This document shows, one piece after another, positions 17,767 through 25,029 of a DNA stretch of 64,000 nucleotides (positions are counted from its first letter, which is position 1; each line of letters begins with the position of its first letter). The notes beneath the pieces were generated by a model, which did no database searches, was not told the DNA's origin, and worked only from the letters and a program-made list of their open reading frames with translations. The DNA comes from Allorhizobium ampelinum S4 (GTDB lineage: Bacteria > Pseudomonadota > Alphaproteobacteria > Rhizobiales > Rhizobiaceae): assembly GCF_000016285.1 (NCBI RefSeq), contig NC_011982.1, forward strand, positions 62,001 through 126,000, written 5' to 3'. A program made the position numbers and the translations under genes.

Positions 17767-18680
17767 CCGACGATGCTGATCGCTATATCGCATTGCGCCG
17801 CTCGCTCGGCTTCAAACTGGCAAAGACGTCTCGGCACCTGGCTGCGTTCGCGTGCTATGCGGTTGACCACGGCGATATCCATGTTCGCCACGAGACCGCG
17901 ATCGCATGGGCGGCGACCGTCTCGTCGACCCCGCGCAGTCACCAGCGGCGGCTTGGCGAGATCGCTCTCTTCGCACGCTTCCTGCATGCCGAGGATCGCG
18001 CCCATGAAGTGCCGCACCATCATCCCGACCCTGGTGCTGCAAAACGTCCCGCGCCCTATATCTACACATCTGCGGAACTGGCGCGCATGCTCGATGCCGC
18101 GGGCAATCTGCGGCACCAGAAGCCCAGCCCGCTCAGGCGCCACATCTATGTGATGCTGGTTGGGCTGCTGGCGTCGACGGGCCTGCGGATATCGGAGGCT
18201 CTGAACCTGAGGTTGGACGATGCGCTGCCAGATGGCGTGCTGCACATCCGGCAGACCAAGTTCAACAAGAGCCGGCTGGTGCCGATGCACGCCAGCGTGG
18301 TCGAGGCGCTGCGGGCCTATCTTGAGGTCCGTCGGCGGTTCGCCGGGGCGGACGACCATGTGTTCCTCTCGGTGGATGCCAAGCCGATGCCCCTTCGAAC
18401 CGTCGAGAGCACCTTCCATGTGATCCTGCGCAAGGCTGGCGTCGGTCAGGATCGGTCGCGTCGCCCGCGTATCCATGATCTGCGCCACACCTTCGCGACC
18501 CGTGCGCTGGAGCAATGTGCGATGCGCCGGGATGATGTTGCGCGGGACTTCGTCGCACTCTCCACCTATCTTGGCCACGCGAGTATCCGGCATACCTACT
18601 GGTATCTGGAAGCCACGCCCGACCTCATGGGCGATATCGCGGCGGCTGCCGAGGCGCTGATCGAGGGAGAGATCGCATGA
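17760..18680 (+). CDS. Tyrosine recombinase, second of the RIT trio
   Basis: 306 residues, ATG at 17760 overlapping the previous stop by seven bases. Catalytic features: STGLRISEALNLRLDD (Arg), QTKFNKSRLVP (Lys), IHDLRHTFATRAL (H-x-x-R), YLGHASIRHTYWYLE (His and Tyr). It is shorter at the N-terminus than its two neighbours. Coupled to the third gene by an ATGA overlap at 18677. Confidence 0.93.
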   Translation: MLTDDADRYIALRRSLGFKLAKTSRHLAAFACYAVDHGDIHVRHETAIAWAATVSSTPRSHQRRLGEIALFARFLHAEDRAHEVPHHHPDPGAAKRPAPYIYTSAELARMLDAAGNLRHQKPSPLRRHIYVMLVGLLASTGLRISEALNLRLDDALPDGVLHIRQTKFNKSRLVPMHASVVEALRAYLEVRRRFAGADDHVFLSVDAKPMPLRTVESTFHVILRKAGVGQDRSRRPRIHDLRHTFATRALEQCAMRRDDVARDFVALSTYLGHASIRHTYWYLEATPDLMGDIAAAAEALIEGEIA

Positions 18681-19684
18681 CACCAATCGCTCCGCTCATC
18701 ACCCGCTTCATGCGGGAGCACATGCCGCAGCAGCGCGGCTATAGTCCGCACTCCTGCGAAGCCTACGCGTATAGCTTCCGGCTGCTGTTCGTCTTCGCTG
18801 CCGGGCGCTTGCATACACGCCCGTCTTTGCTCCATCTCGAGCAGATCGATGCGGACATGGTGCTCGCGTTCCTGCATCACATCGAACATGATCGCGGTAA
18901 CGGCGCGTCGACCCGCAACTTGCGGCTCGCCGCGATCAAGGCGTTCATGCGCTACGTCGAGCTGCGGCACCCAAACGCCCTGGAGCAGATCGCCCAGATC
19001 AACGCTATCCCGGGCAAGCGCCATGACCACAAGCTCATTCGCCACCTGACCATGGACGAGGTCCGTGCCGTGCTCGACGCGCCCGATATAAAGACGCGGC
19101 TGGGGCTGCGGGACCGGGCGATGCTGCACCTCTGCTTTGCCGGGGGCCTGCGCGTCTCCGAACTGGTCGGCCTCACCCTGGAGAACGTCACGCTGCAACC
19201 CAGTCCGAGCATCCTGGTGTTCGGCAAGGGCCGGCGCGAGCGCAGTCTTCCGCTCTGGAAAGAAACGGCCCGCGACGTGCGAGCCTGGCTTGCGGTGCGC
19301 GGAAAGCCACCGGTGACGGAGCTGTTCGTCAATGCTCAAGGAATGGCAATGACCCGAGCCGGCTTCGAGTATATCCTCGAAAAGCACGCAAAGGCCGCCG
19401 CAGCTCGATGCCCGACGCTGATCGGCCGGCCGCTCTCACCCCATCTTCTGCGGCACAGTTGCGCGGTTCTCATGCTGCAGGCCACGCGCGATATCCGTAA
19501 GGTCGCGCTCTGGCTTGGCCATGCCGATATCCGCACGACCGAGGTATACCTGCGGATGGACCCGTCCGAGAAGCTCGAGGCCATAGAGGCCGTGTTGCCG
19601 CCGGCGCTCCGTCGCGGTCGGTTCAGGGCCCCGGACGCATTGATCGCGTCGCTGATGGCCGATGCGCATACCGCGTCAACGTAA
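18677..19684 (+). CDS. Tyrosine recombinase, third of the RIT trio
   Basis: 335 residues. N-terminal core-binding domain with SPHSCEAYAYSFRLL; catalytic domain with FAGGLRVSELVGLTLENV (Arg), GKGRRERSLPLW (Lys), LSPHLLRHSCAVLML (H-x-x-R), WLGHADIRTTEVYLRMD (His, Tyr). Intact. It ends 28 bases before the right arm. Confidence 0.93.
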   Translation: MTPIAPLITRFMREHMPQQRGYSPHSCEAYAYSFRLLFVFAAGRLHTRPSLLHLEQIDADMVLAFLHHIEHDRGNGASTRNLRLAAIKAFMRYVELRHPNALEQIAQINAIPGKRHDHKLIRHLTMDEVRAVLDAPDIKTRLGLRDRAMLHLCFAGGLRVSELVGLTLENVTLQPSPSILVFGKGRRERSLPLWKETARDVRAWLAVRGKPPVTELFVNAQGMAMTRAGFEYILEKHAKAAAARCPTLIGRPLSPHLLRHSCAVLMLQATRDIRKVALWLGHADIRTTEVYLRMDPSEKLEAIEAVLPPALRRGRFRAPDALIASLMADAHTAST

Positions 19685-19715
19685 GGCGGGATGGGCGGTA
19701 TGAGCATCATGGCAA

Positions 19716-20013
19716 TGTGCGAACGCCCGGCTGTGGGTGGTGCTGCCGGGTGCCGTGATGCCCTTCGACCGACGGGCCTTGTTCTGGGCGGATCTGCCCC
19801 GCGATGCGGTCTGCGACCCGGCCTGTTCCCCGCAACAGCGCTCCGGCGATCTTCTTCCCCGCGGCGGCGCCGCTCCTCGCCCAACAACAAGATCGCTACG
19901 CGCCGTCCTTCGCATGCGCTGCGGCCTGACGGTGCGGGTCGGCCGTCCCAGGGCTCTCGATCGCCACAAGGCCGCGATGGTCGCGGGCTTGAACACAGCA
20001 CAGGAGTTCCACC
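19716..20013 (+). promoter_or_regulatory. Structured leader of the right-arm DUF736 gene
   Basis: About 300 noncoding bases. Features: a hairpin CCGCGGCGGCGCCGC near 19858-19873 within CTTCTTCCCC...CCTCGC; block B at 19900-19926, matching the ardC leader (9493-9519) at 23 of 27 bases; block C AGGCCGCGATGG at 19969-19980, followed by CGCGGGCTTGAACA and then the ribosome site CAGGAG. GGCCTTGT near 19777 can pair with ACAAGGCC near 19966, closing a ~200-base domain. The AUG follows block C by 33 bases, as in the DUF736 leader at 20655-20793. Confidence 0.6.
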
Positions 20014-20316
20014 ATGTCCCAGATCGGTTCGTTCACCCTCAGCAATGACGGCACCTACACCGGCACCATCAAGACCCTCGCCATCGACGCCAAGGCGCGC
20101 CTCGTCCCCAGCGATCCCGCAGCCACCAGCGACAAGGCGCCCGACCTGCGGGTCATCGTCTCCGGCGTCGAGATCGGTGCCGCCTGGCGCCGGACCTCCA
20201 AGGAGGATCGGACCTACCACTCGGCCAAGCTCGACGATCCCTCCTTCAGCGCACCCATCTACGCCAACCTCTTCGAAGGCGACGATGGCAAATATGCCCT
20301 GATCTGGTCGCGCTGA
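20014..20316 (+). CDS. DUF736-family protein (copy in right arm)
   Basis: 100 residues, identical to the left-arm protein. CAGGAGTT lies eight bases upstream. Because the host DUF736 gene is split by the element, these arm copies may replace its function. Family role unknown; association with ardC suggests plasmid establishment or DNA protection. Confidence 0.9.
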   Translation: MSQIGSFTLSNDGTYTGTIKTLAIDAKARLVPSDPAATSDKAPDLRVIVSGVEIGAAWRRTSKEDRTYHSAKLDDPSFSAPIYANLFEGDDGKYALIWSR

Positions 20317-20458
20317 CCGACACCGCGGCGCCGCTCAATACGGGCGGCGCCGTCCACATCACCCCGATATTATGCGGTGCGAAACAGCCACAAAAGCCCC
20401 GGAATACTGGGGCCGCCGCCATAAGACTCCGCATAATCACGCGCTACGCATAATCGAT

Positions 20459-20480
20459 GTTATGTGGTGCACCGCATAAC
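20459..20480. other. 22-bp palindrome at the right junction, candidate recombination core
   Basis: Arms GTTATG / CATAAC around the centre TGGTGCACCG, palindromic except for one base pair. Half-site motifs TTATGCGGTGC recur in the arms (for example 20368-20379). It is absent from the left junction. This fits a tyrosine-recombinase crossover site. Confidence 0.55.
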
Positions 20481-20654
20481 ACGGAAATAGGCGCCGCCTG
20501 GTCCAAGCAATCTAACGAGGGTCGCAATTACCTCGGTCTCAAGCTCGACGATCCGAGCTTCACCGCTCCGATCTACGCCAATCTGGTCGAGGACGAGGAC
20601 GGCCAGAATTACAGCCTCATCTGGTCTCGCCCGAGCCGTCGCGGTGCCGAATAA

Positions 20655-20793
20655 GCCCCGGATATGACGCCCCGCACACTGCGGGGCGTCGCCAGCCTAG
20701 GCCACTCGGCAGCTTAAAACCACAGATTGACAGGTAGTTCCTCATGTGAGGCCGCGATGGACACGGCCCGAACAACCGAAAAGGATTACGACA
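20655..20793 (+). promoter_or_regulatory. Short leader with terminator-like hairpin before the third DUF736 gene
   Basis: 20666-20690 is a perfect 10-bp hairpin GACGCCCCGC-ACACT-GCGGGGCGTC, which may end the upstream DUF736 transcript. At 20749-20760 lies AGGCCGCGATGG, then ACACGGCCCGAACA: the same block C as at 19969. AAAAGGA is the ribosome site. Confidence 0.5.
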
Positions 20794-21101
20794 ATGGCAA
20801 CCATCGGCGAATTCACCGCTTCCGGCAACGGTTTCTCCGGCACCATCAAGACCCTTAACCTCAACGTCAAGGCAACCATCCGCGCCGTCGAGCGCACTTC
20901 CGAAAAGGGCCCTGACTACCGCATCCTCGCGGGAGCCACGGATTCGGCGCAGCCTGGAAAAAGACCTCGAACGAAGGCCGCGACTACCTCTCGGTCAAGC
21001 TCGATGACCCAAGCTTCCCGGCCCCGATCTACGCAACGCTGATCGAGGTCGAAGGCGAGGAAGGCCTCTCCCTCATCTGGTCCCGGTCGAACCGGGACTA
21101 A
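20794..21101 (+). pseudogene. Third DUF736-family gene, one-base frameshift
   Basis: Begins [20 protein letters not shown] and reads in family style to YRILAGAT. Near 20940 one base is missing, after which the proper sequence continues in another frame ([34 protein letters not shown], ending LIWSRSNRD at 21101). Restored, it would be ~102 residues. It closes the plus-strand series before the convergent HU gene. Confidence 0.85.
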
Positions 21102-21109
21102 GACTGGAG

Positions 21110-21129
21110 GCCCCGCCGCGAGGCGGGGC
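21110..21129. terminator. Bidirectional terminator-like hairpin between DUF736 and HU genes
   Basis: GCCCCGCC-GCGA-GGCGGGGC, perfect 8-bp stem between two convergent stop codons (21101 and 21145). There is no strong T-run on either side. Confidence 0.6.
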
Positions 21130-21144
21130 TCTCCACTACCTGGA

Positions 21145-21423
21145 TCACTTGTTCAGTGCATCCTTGAGCGCCTTGGCAGGCGCGAAGGTCAGCTTCTTCG
21201 AAGCCGCAACGGTCATCTTTTCTCCGGTCGCAGGATTGCGACCCTCACGCTCAGGCGATGCCTTCACTTTAAACTTTCCGAAGCCTGGGATTGAGGTTTC
21301 AGCGTCGGAGCCTGCGGCATCGGCGATGGCCTGGAACACGGCCTCGACAATGCCCTTTGCCTGAACCTTCGTCAGGCCGTTGTCGGCTGCAATCTTGTCG
21401 GCGATTTCATTGGTGGTGGTCAT
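21145..21423 (-). CDS. HU-family DNA-binding protein
   Basis: 92 residues, standard HU length. Features: N-terminal helices (MTTTNEIADKIAADNGLTKV), the GFGKFKVK beta segment, the arm signature EGRNPATGEKMTV and the C-terminal KKLTFAPAKALKDALN. A plasmid-borne HU/IHF-like protein could shape oriT or the structured leaders. It is a single gene read toward the third DUF736. Confidence 0.92.
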   Translation of the reverse strand: MTTTNEIADKIAADNGLTKVQAKGIVEAVFQAIADAAGSDAETSIPGFGKFKVKASPEREGRNPATGEKMTVAASKKLTFAPAKALKDALNK

Positions 21424-21506
21424 GGAATTCCTCGCATCTTGTTGTCAAAGATAAAATCCGTGTCAGCTTCTGACTGGATTGTCATCGGTGACGATGGGGG
21501 CGAGGA

Positions 21507-21773
21507 TCAGATCCGCTGGATGTCCACAGGTGCTTTTGGTCGATAACCCCGTTTGCGCTTTTCGCAAAGGACGTCGAGGAACAGGTTGATAGCCTGGCTC
21601 TCATTGTCGAACAGATGCACCATCTGCTGTCCGCGCGTTCCAATCCGACCCCAGGCGCGCACTAGCGACACCTCGCCAAACAATGTCGGCTGGACAGCAA
21701 GGGCGTAGAACCGCGCCATGTTTTTTTCCGGCGCGATACGCTCGACGTAGAGGTGATAGGGCTGCGTGATCAT
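21507..21773 (-). CDS. WGR-domain protein
   Basis: About 88 residues from ATG 21773 (a TTG at 21809 would add 12). The whole protein is one WGR domain: YHLYVERIAPEKNMARFYAL, then VRAWGRIGTRGQQMVHLFD and FLDVLCEKRKRGY. WGR domains bind nucleic-acid ends or act in PARP-like proteins; stand-alone forms are common beside Ti-type tra genes, where their role is unknown. It follows the thermonuclease gene in the same direction. Confidence 0.85.
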   Translation of the reverse strand: MITQPYHLYVERIAPEKNMARFYALAVQPTLFGEVSLVRAWGRIGTRGQQMVHLFDNESQAINLFLDVLCEKRKRGYRPKAPVDIQRI

Positions 21774-21869
21774 GCCCGCAGAATCGCGCATTCGGAATTT
21801 GCCGTCCAATGACAGTTTTGAATCGGTTGGGCATCATCGATTCACGACAGTGATCCGCCGGCGCCCGGA

Positions 21870-22310
21870 TCATCCGCACCAGCTCCGGCGCGATCCTTCC
21901 CACTTCCGAGCCAAGCCTTCGGCGACGAGAATATCGCCGACCGATCGTCGCTCGCGGTAGACAATCCTGAGCTTGCGACCGAGGCGATCTTCATCCCTGG
22001 CGGTCGTCTTGAACGAGACCGGACCCGAATTGAGGATCTCGAGCAGACGCTGTTTTGCCGCAAGTCCGCGCTCGCGTTCGCGCTCGCATCTTGGCGGGCT
22101 GAGCTCCGGCGTGTCGATGTCGGCGATCCTGATCTTCTCACCTCTAAACCAGAACGTATCACCATCCACCACGCAGGTGATACGTTGCCCGCTTCCGCAG
22201 ATAGAGAAGGCTTCGCTCGCGCTGCTCGGCGGCGCTGAGGCAACAGACGCGAGGATGCCAATGGCTAAGGGGGATAGGCTGGCGACTGCCGTAAAAAGTC
22301 TCAATGTCAT
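21870..22310 (-). CDS. Secreted thermonuclease-like (SNase) protein
   Basis: 146 residues with a signal peptide ([20 protein letters not shown]). SNase/OB-fold motifs: VVDGDTFWFRGEKIRIADID with the Asp and Arg of the active site, TPE, and DEDRLGRKLRIVY. It resembles short plasmid-encoded thermonucleases next to traG. The start overlaps the traG stop (ATGA), so it belongs to the traC-traD-traG operon. It may act on DNA or cell-wall-associated nucleic acid in the periplasm. Confidence 0.88.
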   Translation of the reverse strand: MTLRLFTAVASLSPLAIGILASVASAPPSSASEAFSICGSGQRITCVVDGDTFWFRGEKIRIADIDTPELSPPRCERERERGLAAKQRLLEILNSGPVSFKTTARDEDRLGRKLRIVYRERRSVGDILVAEGLARKWEGSRRSWCG

Positions 22311-24271
22311 GTCTCCTCAGTGTCTGTCATCCCAGCGGCCTTATAGCTCTTCACTCCGTCCGCGATTTGCTTATGAAAGCGGTTTTCTCCGACGGACGCG
22401 CTCATATCCTTGCGTCGGAACCAGATGGCGCGTCCGCATCGGAGCGGCGGATTGCCCGATGTGAACACGATCTGCTCGTCAGCGCGCATGCGCAGCACCT
22501 CATGCGGCAGGATCAGTGGACGGCGGCTGAGCTGCCGGGAACGTGAGCGCGACGATCCCTTCATCCCTGACGAGCGGTTTGTCTGGTCGACCTCGACGGT
22601 CGTATCGCCGCAGCGTTTCGAGATATAGTCGGCCGTGTCGGGATCGTTGATCGCGGCAAACGAGATCCACGACGCGGATTCGAACCATTTGCTCGTCGCG
22701 TCCCGCCCGCCATAGGCCTCGCGCATCTGGCCGATGGACTGAAAGATCATCGTCAGCGTGATGCCGTATTTGCGCCCGGCGTCGCGCGCGGTCTCTAAGA
22801 TCCGCAGGTAGCCGAGCCTGGCCACCTCGTCGAGCAGGAAGAGCGCGCGACCCTTCACATCGCCATTTCGATTGTAGATGGCATTGAGCAGTGATCCGAT
22901 AACCACACGCGCCAGTCCTGGATGGGCTTCGAGGACCTTCAGATCGAGCGCAATAAAGATGTCTGTCCCGCCATCGGCAAGATCGTCGGTCGAGAAACTG
23001 TCGCCTGAGACGAGCGCGGCGTAGTTCGGATAGGACAGCCAGTGGGTTTCTTTCACCGCATTGGCGTAGACGCCGGAAAACGTCTCCGGCGTCATGTTGA
23101 CGAAGACCGAGACGTTCTCCTTCACGAAGTCCGATTCCGACTGTTCGTAGATTTTTGTCAAGCGCGCCCGTAGCTGTGGTTCAGGCTCCGAAAGGTTCGT
23201 CCGCACACGGCGCAGCGTCTGGTCTTCCTCGTCCGTGTGACCGGATAGGCAGACGTCGGCGATCAGGGCTGTCAGAAGCTGCATCGCCGATGCCCGAAAG
23301 AAGTCGTCGCGGGCAGACGCCGAGCGCGGATTGTCGGTCATAATCCAGGTCGCGACGGCGACGATATCCTCTTCCTTCGTGCTGCCGTGTCGCCCGATCC
23401 AGTCGAGCGCATTGAAGCCGACGCCTGACGCCGAGGGATCGAGAATGATCACCTTCCTGCCAGCCTTGCGGCGATGCTCCGATGCCATCGGCGCGACCTC
23501 GCTCGACGGGTCGAGGACAACGAGGCCGCCACCCCACTTGAGCGCGGTCGGGACCGTTACAGACGTCGTCTTGAAACCGCCGGAGCCGGCGAAGACGATG
23601 CCATGCGACGAGCCGAAGGAGCCGTCGAAGCATAGGAGCGGGCTCTTGCCTCCCGCTCCCCAGGTCAACGGATCATCGGCGCGGAACGACACCGCCGCAA
23701 CGCTATCGACACGATACCGTTCACCGACAACGATGCCGCCGGGATCGGGGAAAAGTCTTGCCGCCTCCTGCACTTTCATCCAGTCGGCCTCGCCATGCAC
23801 CGCTCGCTTTCCCCCAATCCGCCGTGGTGCGGCTTTGGCAAAAGCTGCGTTACCCTTCATCGCCACGCGCAGTGCGAAGACGCCGGCGAGGAACGTTGTC
23901 GATGCGCCAAGCATCGTTGCGGGGTCCGCATATCCAAACACGGACTGTCCTGCTGGCACTTCACCGGTTATCCCGGAAAGGCGAACCCCTTCACGCAGCA
24001 CCGCGATCGCGACTACCACTCCACTTCCGCTGACAACACCCCATCCTGCCGCTTTGACGCCCGCTGCGCCATTCGACGCGAACAGGAAAAGCGTGCCGAT
24101 CGCAGCCGCGGTCGCATAGGGCAGCGCGAGGCCGATCCGCCCGAGCATCAGCTTTGCCTGCCCGGTCTTACTGAGAGCGGCCAGCCAGTGTTCGATCCCC
24201 GCCATGAACACCAAGACGACGATCATCATCGCGGCCGGGATGACGGCGAGGAACACTTTACTCGCCGTCAT
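22307..24271 (-). CDS. traG: Type IV coupling protein TraG
   Basis: 654 residues, the expected size. Hydrophobic segments in the first ~130 residues anchor it in the inner membrane. The cytoplasmic ATPase has a Walker A of the TraG type ([16 protein letters not shown]), the [12 protein letters not shown] segment, Walker B-like [14 protein letters not shown] and [17 protein letters not shown]. It links the relaxosome to the mating channel. It overlaps traD by 14 bases and the thermonuclease by 4. Transcription is expected from the tra box promoter at 24.85 kb. Confidence 0.95.
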   Translation of the reverse strand: MTASKVFLAVIPAAMMIVVLVFMAGIEHWLAALSKTGQAKLMLGRIGLALPYATAAAIGTLFLFASNGAAGVKAAGWGVVSGSGVVVAIAVLREGVRLSGITGEVPAGQSVFGYADPATMLGASTTFLAGVFALRVAMKGNAAFAKAAPRRIGGKRAVHGEADWMKVQEAARLFPDPGGIVVGERYRVDSVAAVSFRADDPLTWGAGGKSPLLCFDGSFGSSHGIVFAGSGGFKTTSVTVPTALKWGGGLVVLDPSSEVAPMASEHRRKAGRKVIILDPSASGVGFNALDWIGRHGSTKEEDIVAVATWIMTDNPRSASARDDFFRASAMQLLTALIADVCLSGHTDEEDQTLRRVRTNLSEPEPQLRARLTKIYEQSESDFVKENVSVFVNMTPETFSGVYANAVKETHWLSYPNYAALVSGDSFSTDDLADGGTDIFIALDLKVLEAHPGLARVVIGSLLNAIYNRNGDVKGRALFLLDEVARLGYLRILETARDAGRKYGITLTMIFQSIGQMREAYGGRDATSKWFESASWISFAAINDPDTADYISKRCGDTTVEVDQTNRSSGMKGSSRSRSRQLSRRPLILPHEVLRMRADEQIVFTSGNPPLRCGRAIWFRRKDMSASVGENRFHKQIADGVKSYKAAGMTDTEET

Positions 24272-24473
24272 GAGCGAATGCCTCCGCGCCTATCGCCGTG
24301 AGGCGCGATTGCTCCCCATCGTTGCCCTTAAGGCGGCGACCGGCATCGATCAACAGGCCAAGCAGAAGAGCCCGCTTCTCGTAGCGCAGTCCTGCCTTGA
24401 CGATCAGGCCACCGAGTTCGATTTTCTCGCGCGTGTCTTTCTTTCGCGCGTCATTCGTGATCGTGCGGGCCAT
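24258..24473 (-). CDS. traD: Conjugal transfer protein TraD
   Basis: 71 residues, typical of Ti-type Tra[41 protein letters not shown], then an acidic tail. The start was chosen at the conserved MARTI; longer upstream sequence is traC in another frame. It lies between traC (4 bases away) and traG (14-base overlap). A small relaxosome/coupling accessory protein whose exact task is not settled. Confidence 0.9.
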   Translation of the reverse strand: MARTITNDARKKDTREKIELGGLIVKAGLRYEKRALLLGLLIDAGRRLKGNDGEQSRLTAIGAEAFAHDGE

Positions 24474-24477
24474 CCGT

Positions 24478-24774
24478 TCAAGCCTCACGACCGCTGCTCG
24501 CAGCAGCGCCAGTCTCGATCGTCGTGACCGTCTCACCTGCTGTCCTGCCGTCACCAGCATTTCTCTTCCCAGTCGAAGCCGCCTTGCCTCCGCGAAACCG
24601 CCCGGTGATCTCTTCGAACGCAGCCTGTAGCTCGGTTTCCTCGATCTCGATCTCACCGAGGCCGGCCTTCAGCGCGATCCTGCCGACGCGCTCCGCCTCG
24701 CGTGTTTCGGCTTGTCTCAGCTGATCCTGCAATCTGGCGATTTCTTCCCTGATCTTCAACGATGGTTTCTTCAT
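24478..24774 (-). CDS. traC: Conjugal transfer protein TraC
   Basis: 98 residues, [20 protein letters not shown] with an N-terminal coiled coil, then [20 protein letters not shown] typical of TraC of Ti-like plasmids. It is needed with TraA and TraD for oriT processing in that system. First gene of the leftward tra operon, 75 bases from the tra box. Confidence 0.9.
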   Translation of the reverse strand: MKKPSLKIREEIARLQDQLRQAETREAERVGRIALKAGLGEIEIEETELQAAFEEITGRFRGGKAASTGKRNAGDGRTAGETVTTIETGAAASSGREA

Positions 24775-24848
24775 TCCGGTCGCATCTCCCTGGAAATCCT
24801 GCGGCGTTTATCTCGCTGCAAGATTTCCCCAAAAGCACGTCCGAAGGA

Positions 24849-24866
24849 ATGTGCAGATCTGCACGT
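24849..24866. promoter_or_regulatory. tra box, TraR-autoinducer binding site
   Basis: ATGTGCAGATCTGCACGT matches the 18-bp dyad tra box of Ti plasmids (ATGTGCAGATCTGCACAT) at 17 of 18 positions. It lies between the divergent traC and traA genes, where it activates both operons in known plasmids. Confidence 0.92.
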
Positions 24867-24909
24867 CGGCAAAGCCGACACTTTGGAGGATGATCCCGCC
24901 GTTCCGAAG

Positions 24910-24955
24910 GAGCGGTTCCAAGGGCGCAATTATACGTCGCTGGCCGACGAGTTGC
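24910..24955 (-). other. oriT with RSF1010/Ti-type nick region
   Basis: Read on the minus strand, hairpin CGTCG-GCCAG-CGACG (24935-24949) is followed by TATAATTGCGCCCTTGG (24934 to 24918). RSF1010 has the same order, with its nick in AAGTGCG/CCCT. By analogy the nick is between TTGCG and CCCTTGG, so the minus strand would leave 5' first toward traC and lower coordinates. Position between traC and traA agrees with Ti plasmids. Confidence 0.82.
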
Positions 24956-25029
24956 TGGCGGCCCTGGCGGGGCCGTCGTGGGGTTGTCGCCCCCGACGAA
25001 CGAGATTCGAACCGGGAGTGTTTTACGCC

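Larger units (their letters stand above)
19712..20458 (-). repeat. Right 747-bp inverted-repeat arm of the RIT element
   Basis: Perfect inverse of 15707-16453. The arms are exact, which argues for recent duplication or ongoing conversion between them. Confidence 0.9.
15707..20480. mobile_element. RIT-type element (recombinases in trio) with long inverted-repeat arms
   Basis: 4774 bp, bounded by precise restoration of the DUF736 frame on removal. It contains three adjacent, overlapping tyrosine recombinase genes, the hallmark of RIT elements, between perfect 747-bp inverted repeats (15707-16453 and 19712-20458). Each arm carries a full DUF736 gene and its structured leader. A 22-bp palindrome remains only at the right junction (20459-20480). 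No target duplication is evident. Confidence 0.85.
15554..20654 (+). pseudogene. DUF736-family gene split by the RIT element
   Basis: Codons 1-51 (15554-15706, MATIGTFQQSNTNEFNGEIV to VFIGR) and the remainder (20481-20654, [20 protein letters not shown] to the stop) join in frame into a normal 108-residue DUF736 protein when 15707-20480 is removed. DUF736 proteins are small, beta-rich and uncharacterised; they are common beside ardC in alphaproteobacterial plasmids. The left fragment ends in the element at codon 55. Confidence 0.9.

Noticed and set aside
24712..25029. Open frame extending traA upstream by 106 codons
   Set aside because: It would run through oriT and the tra box; the conserved relaxase N-terminus starts at GTG 25030.
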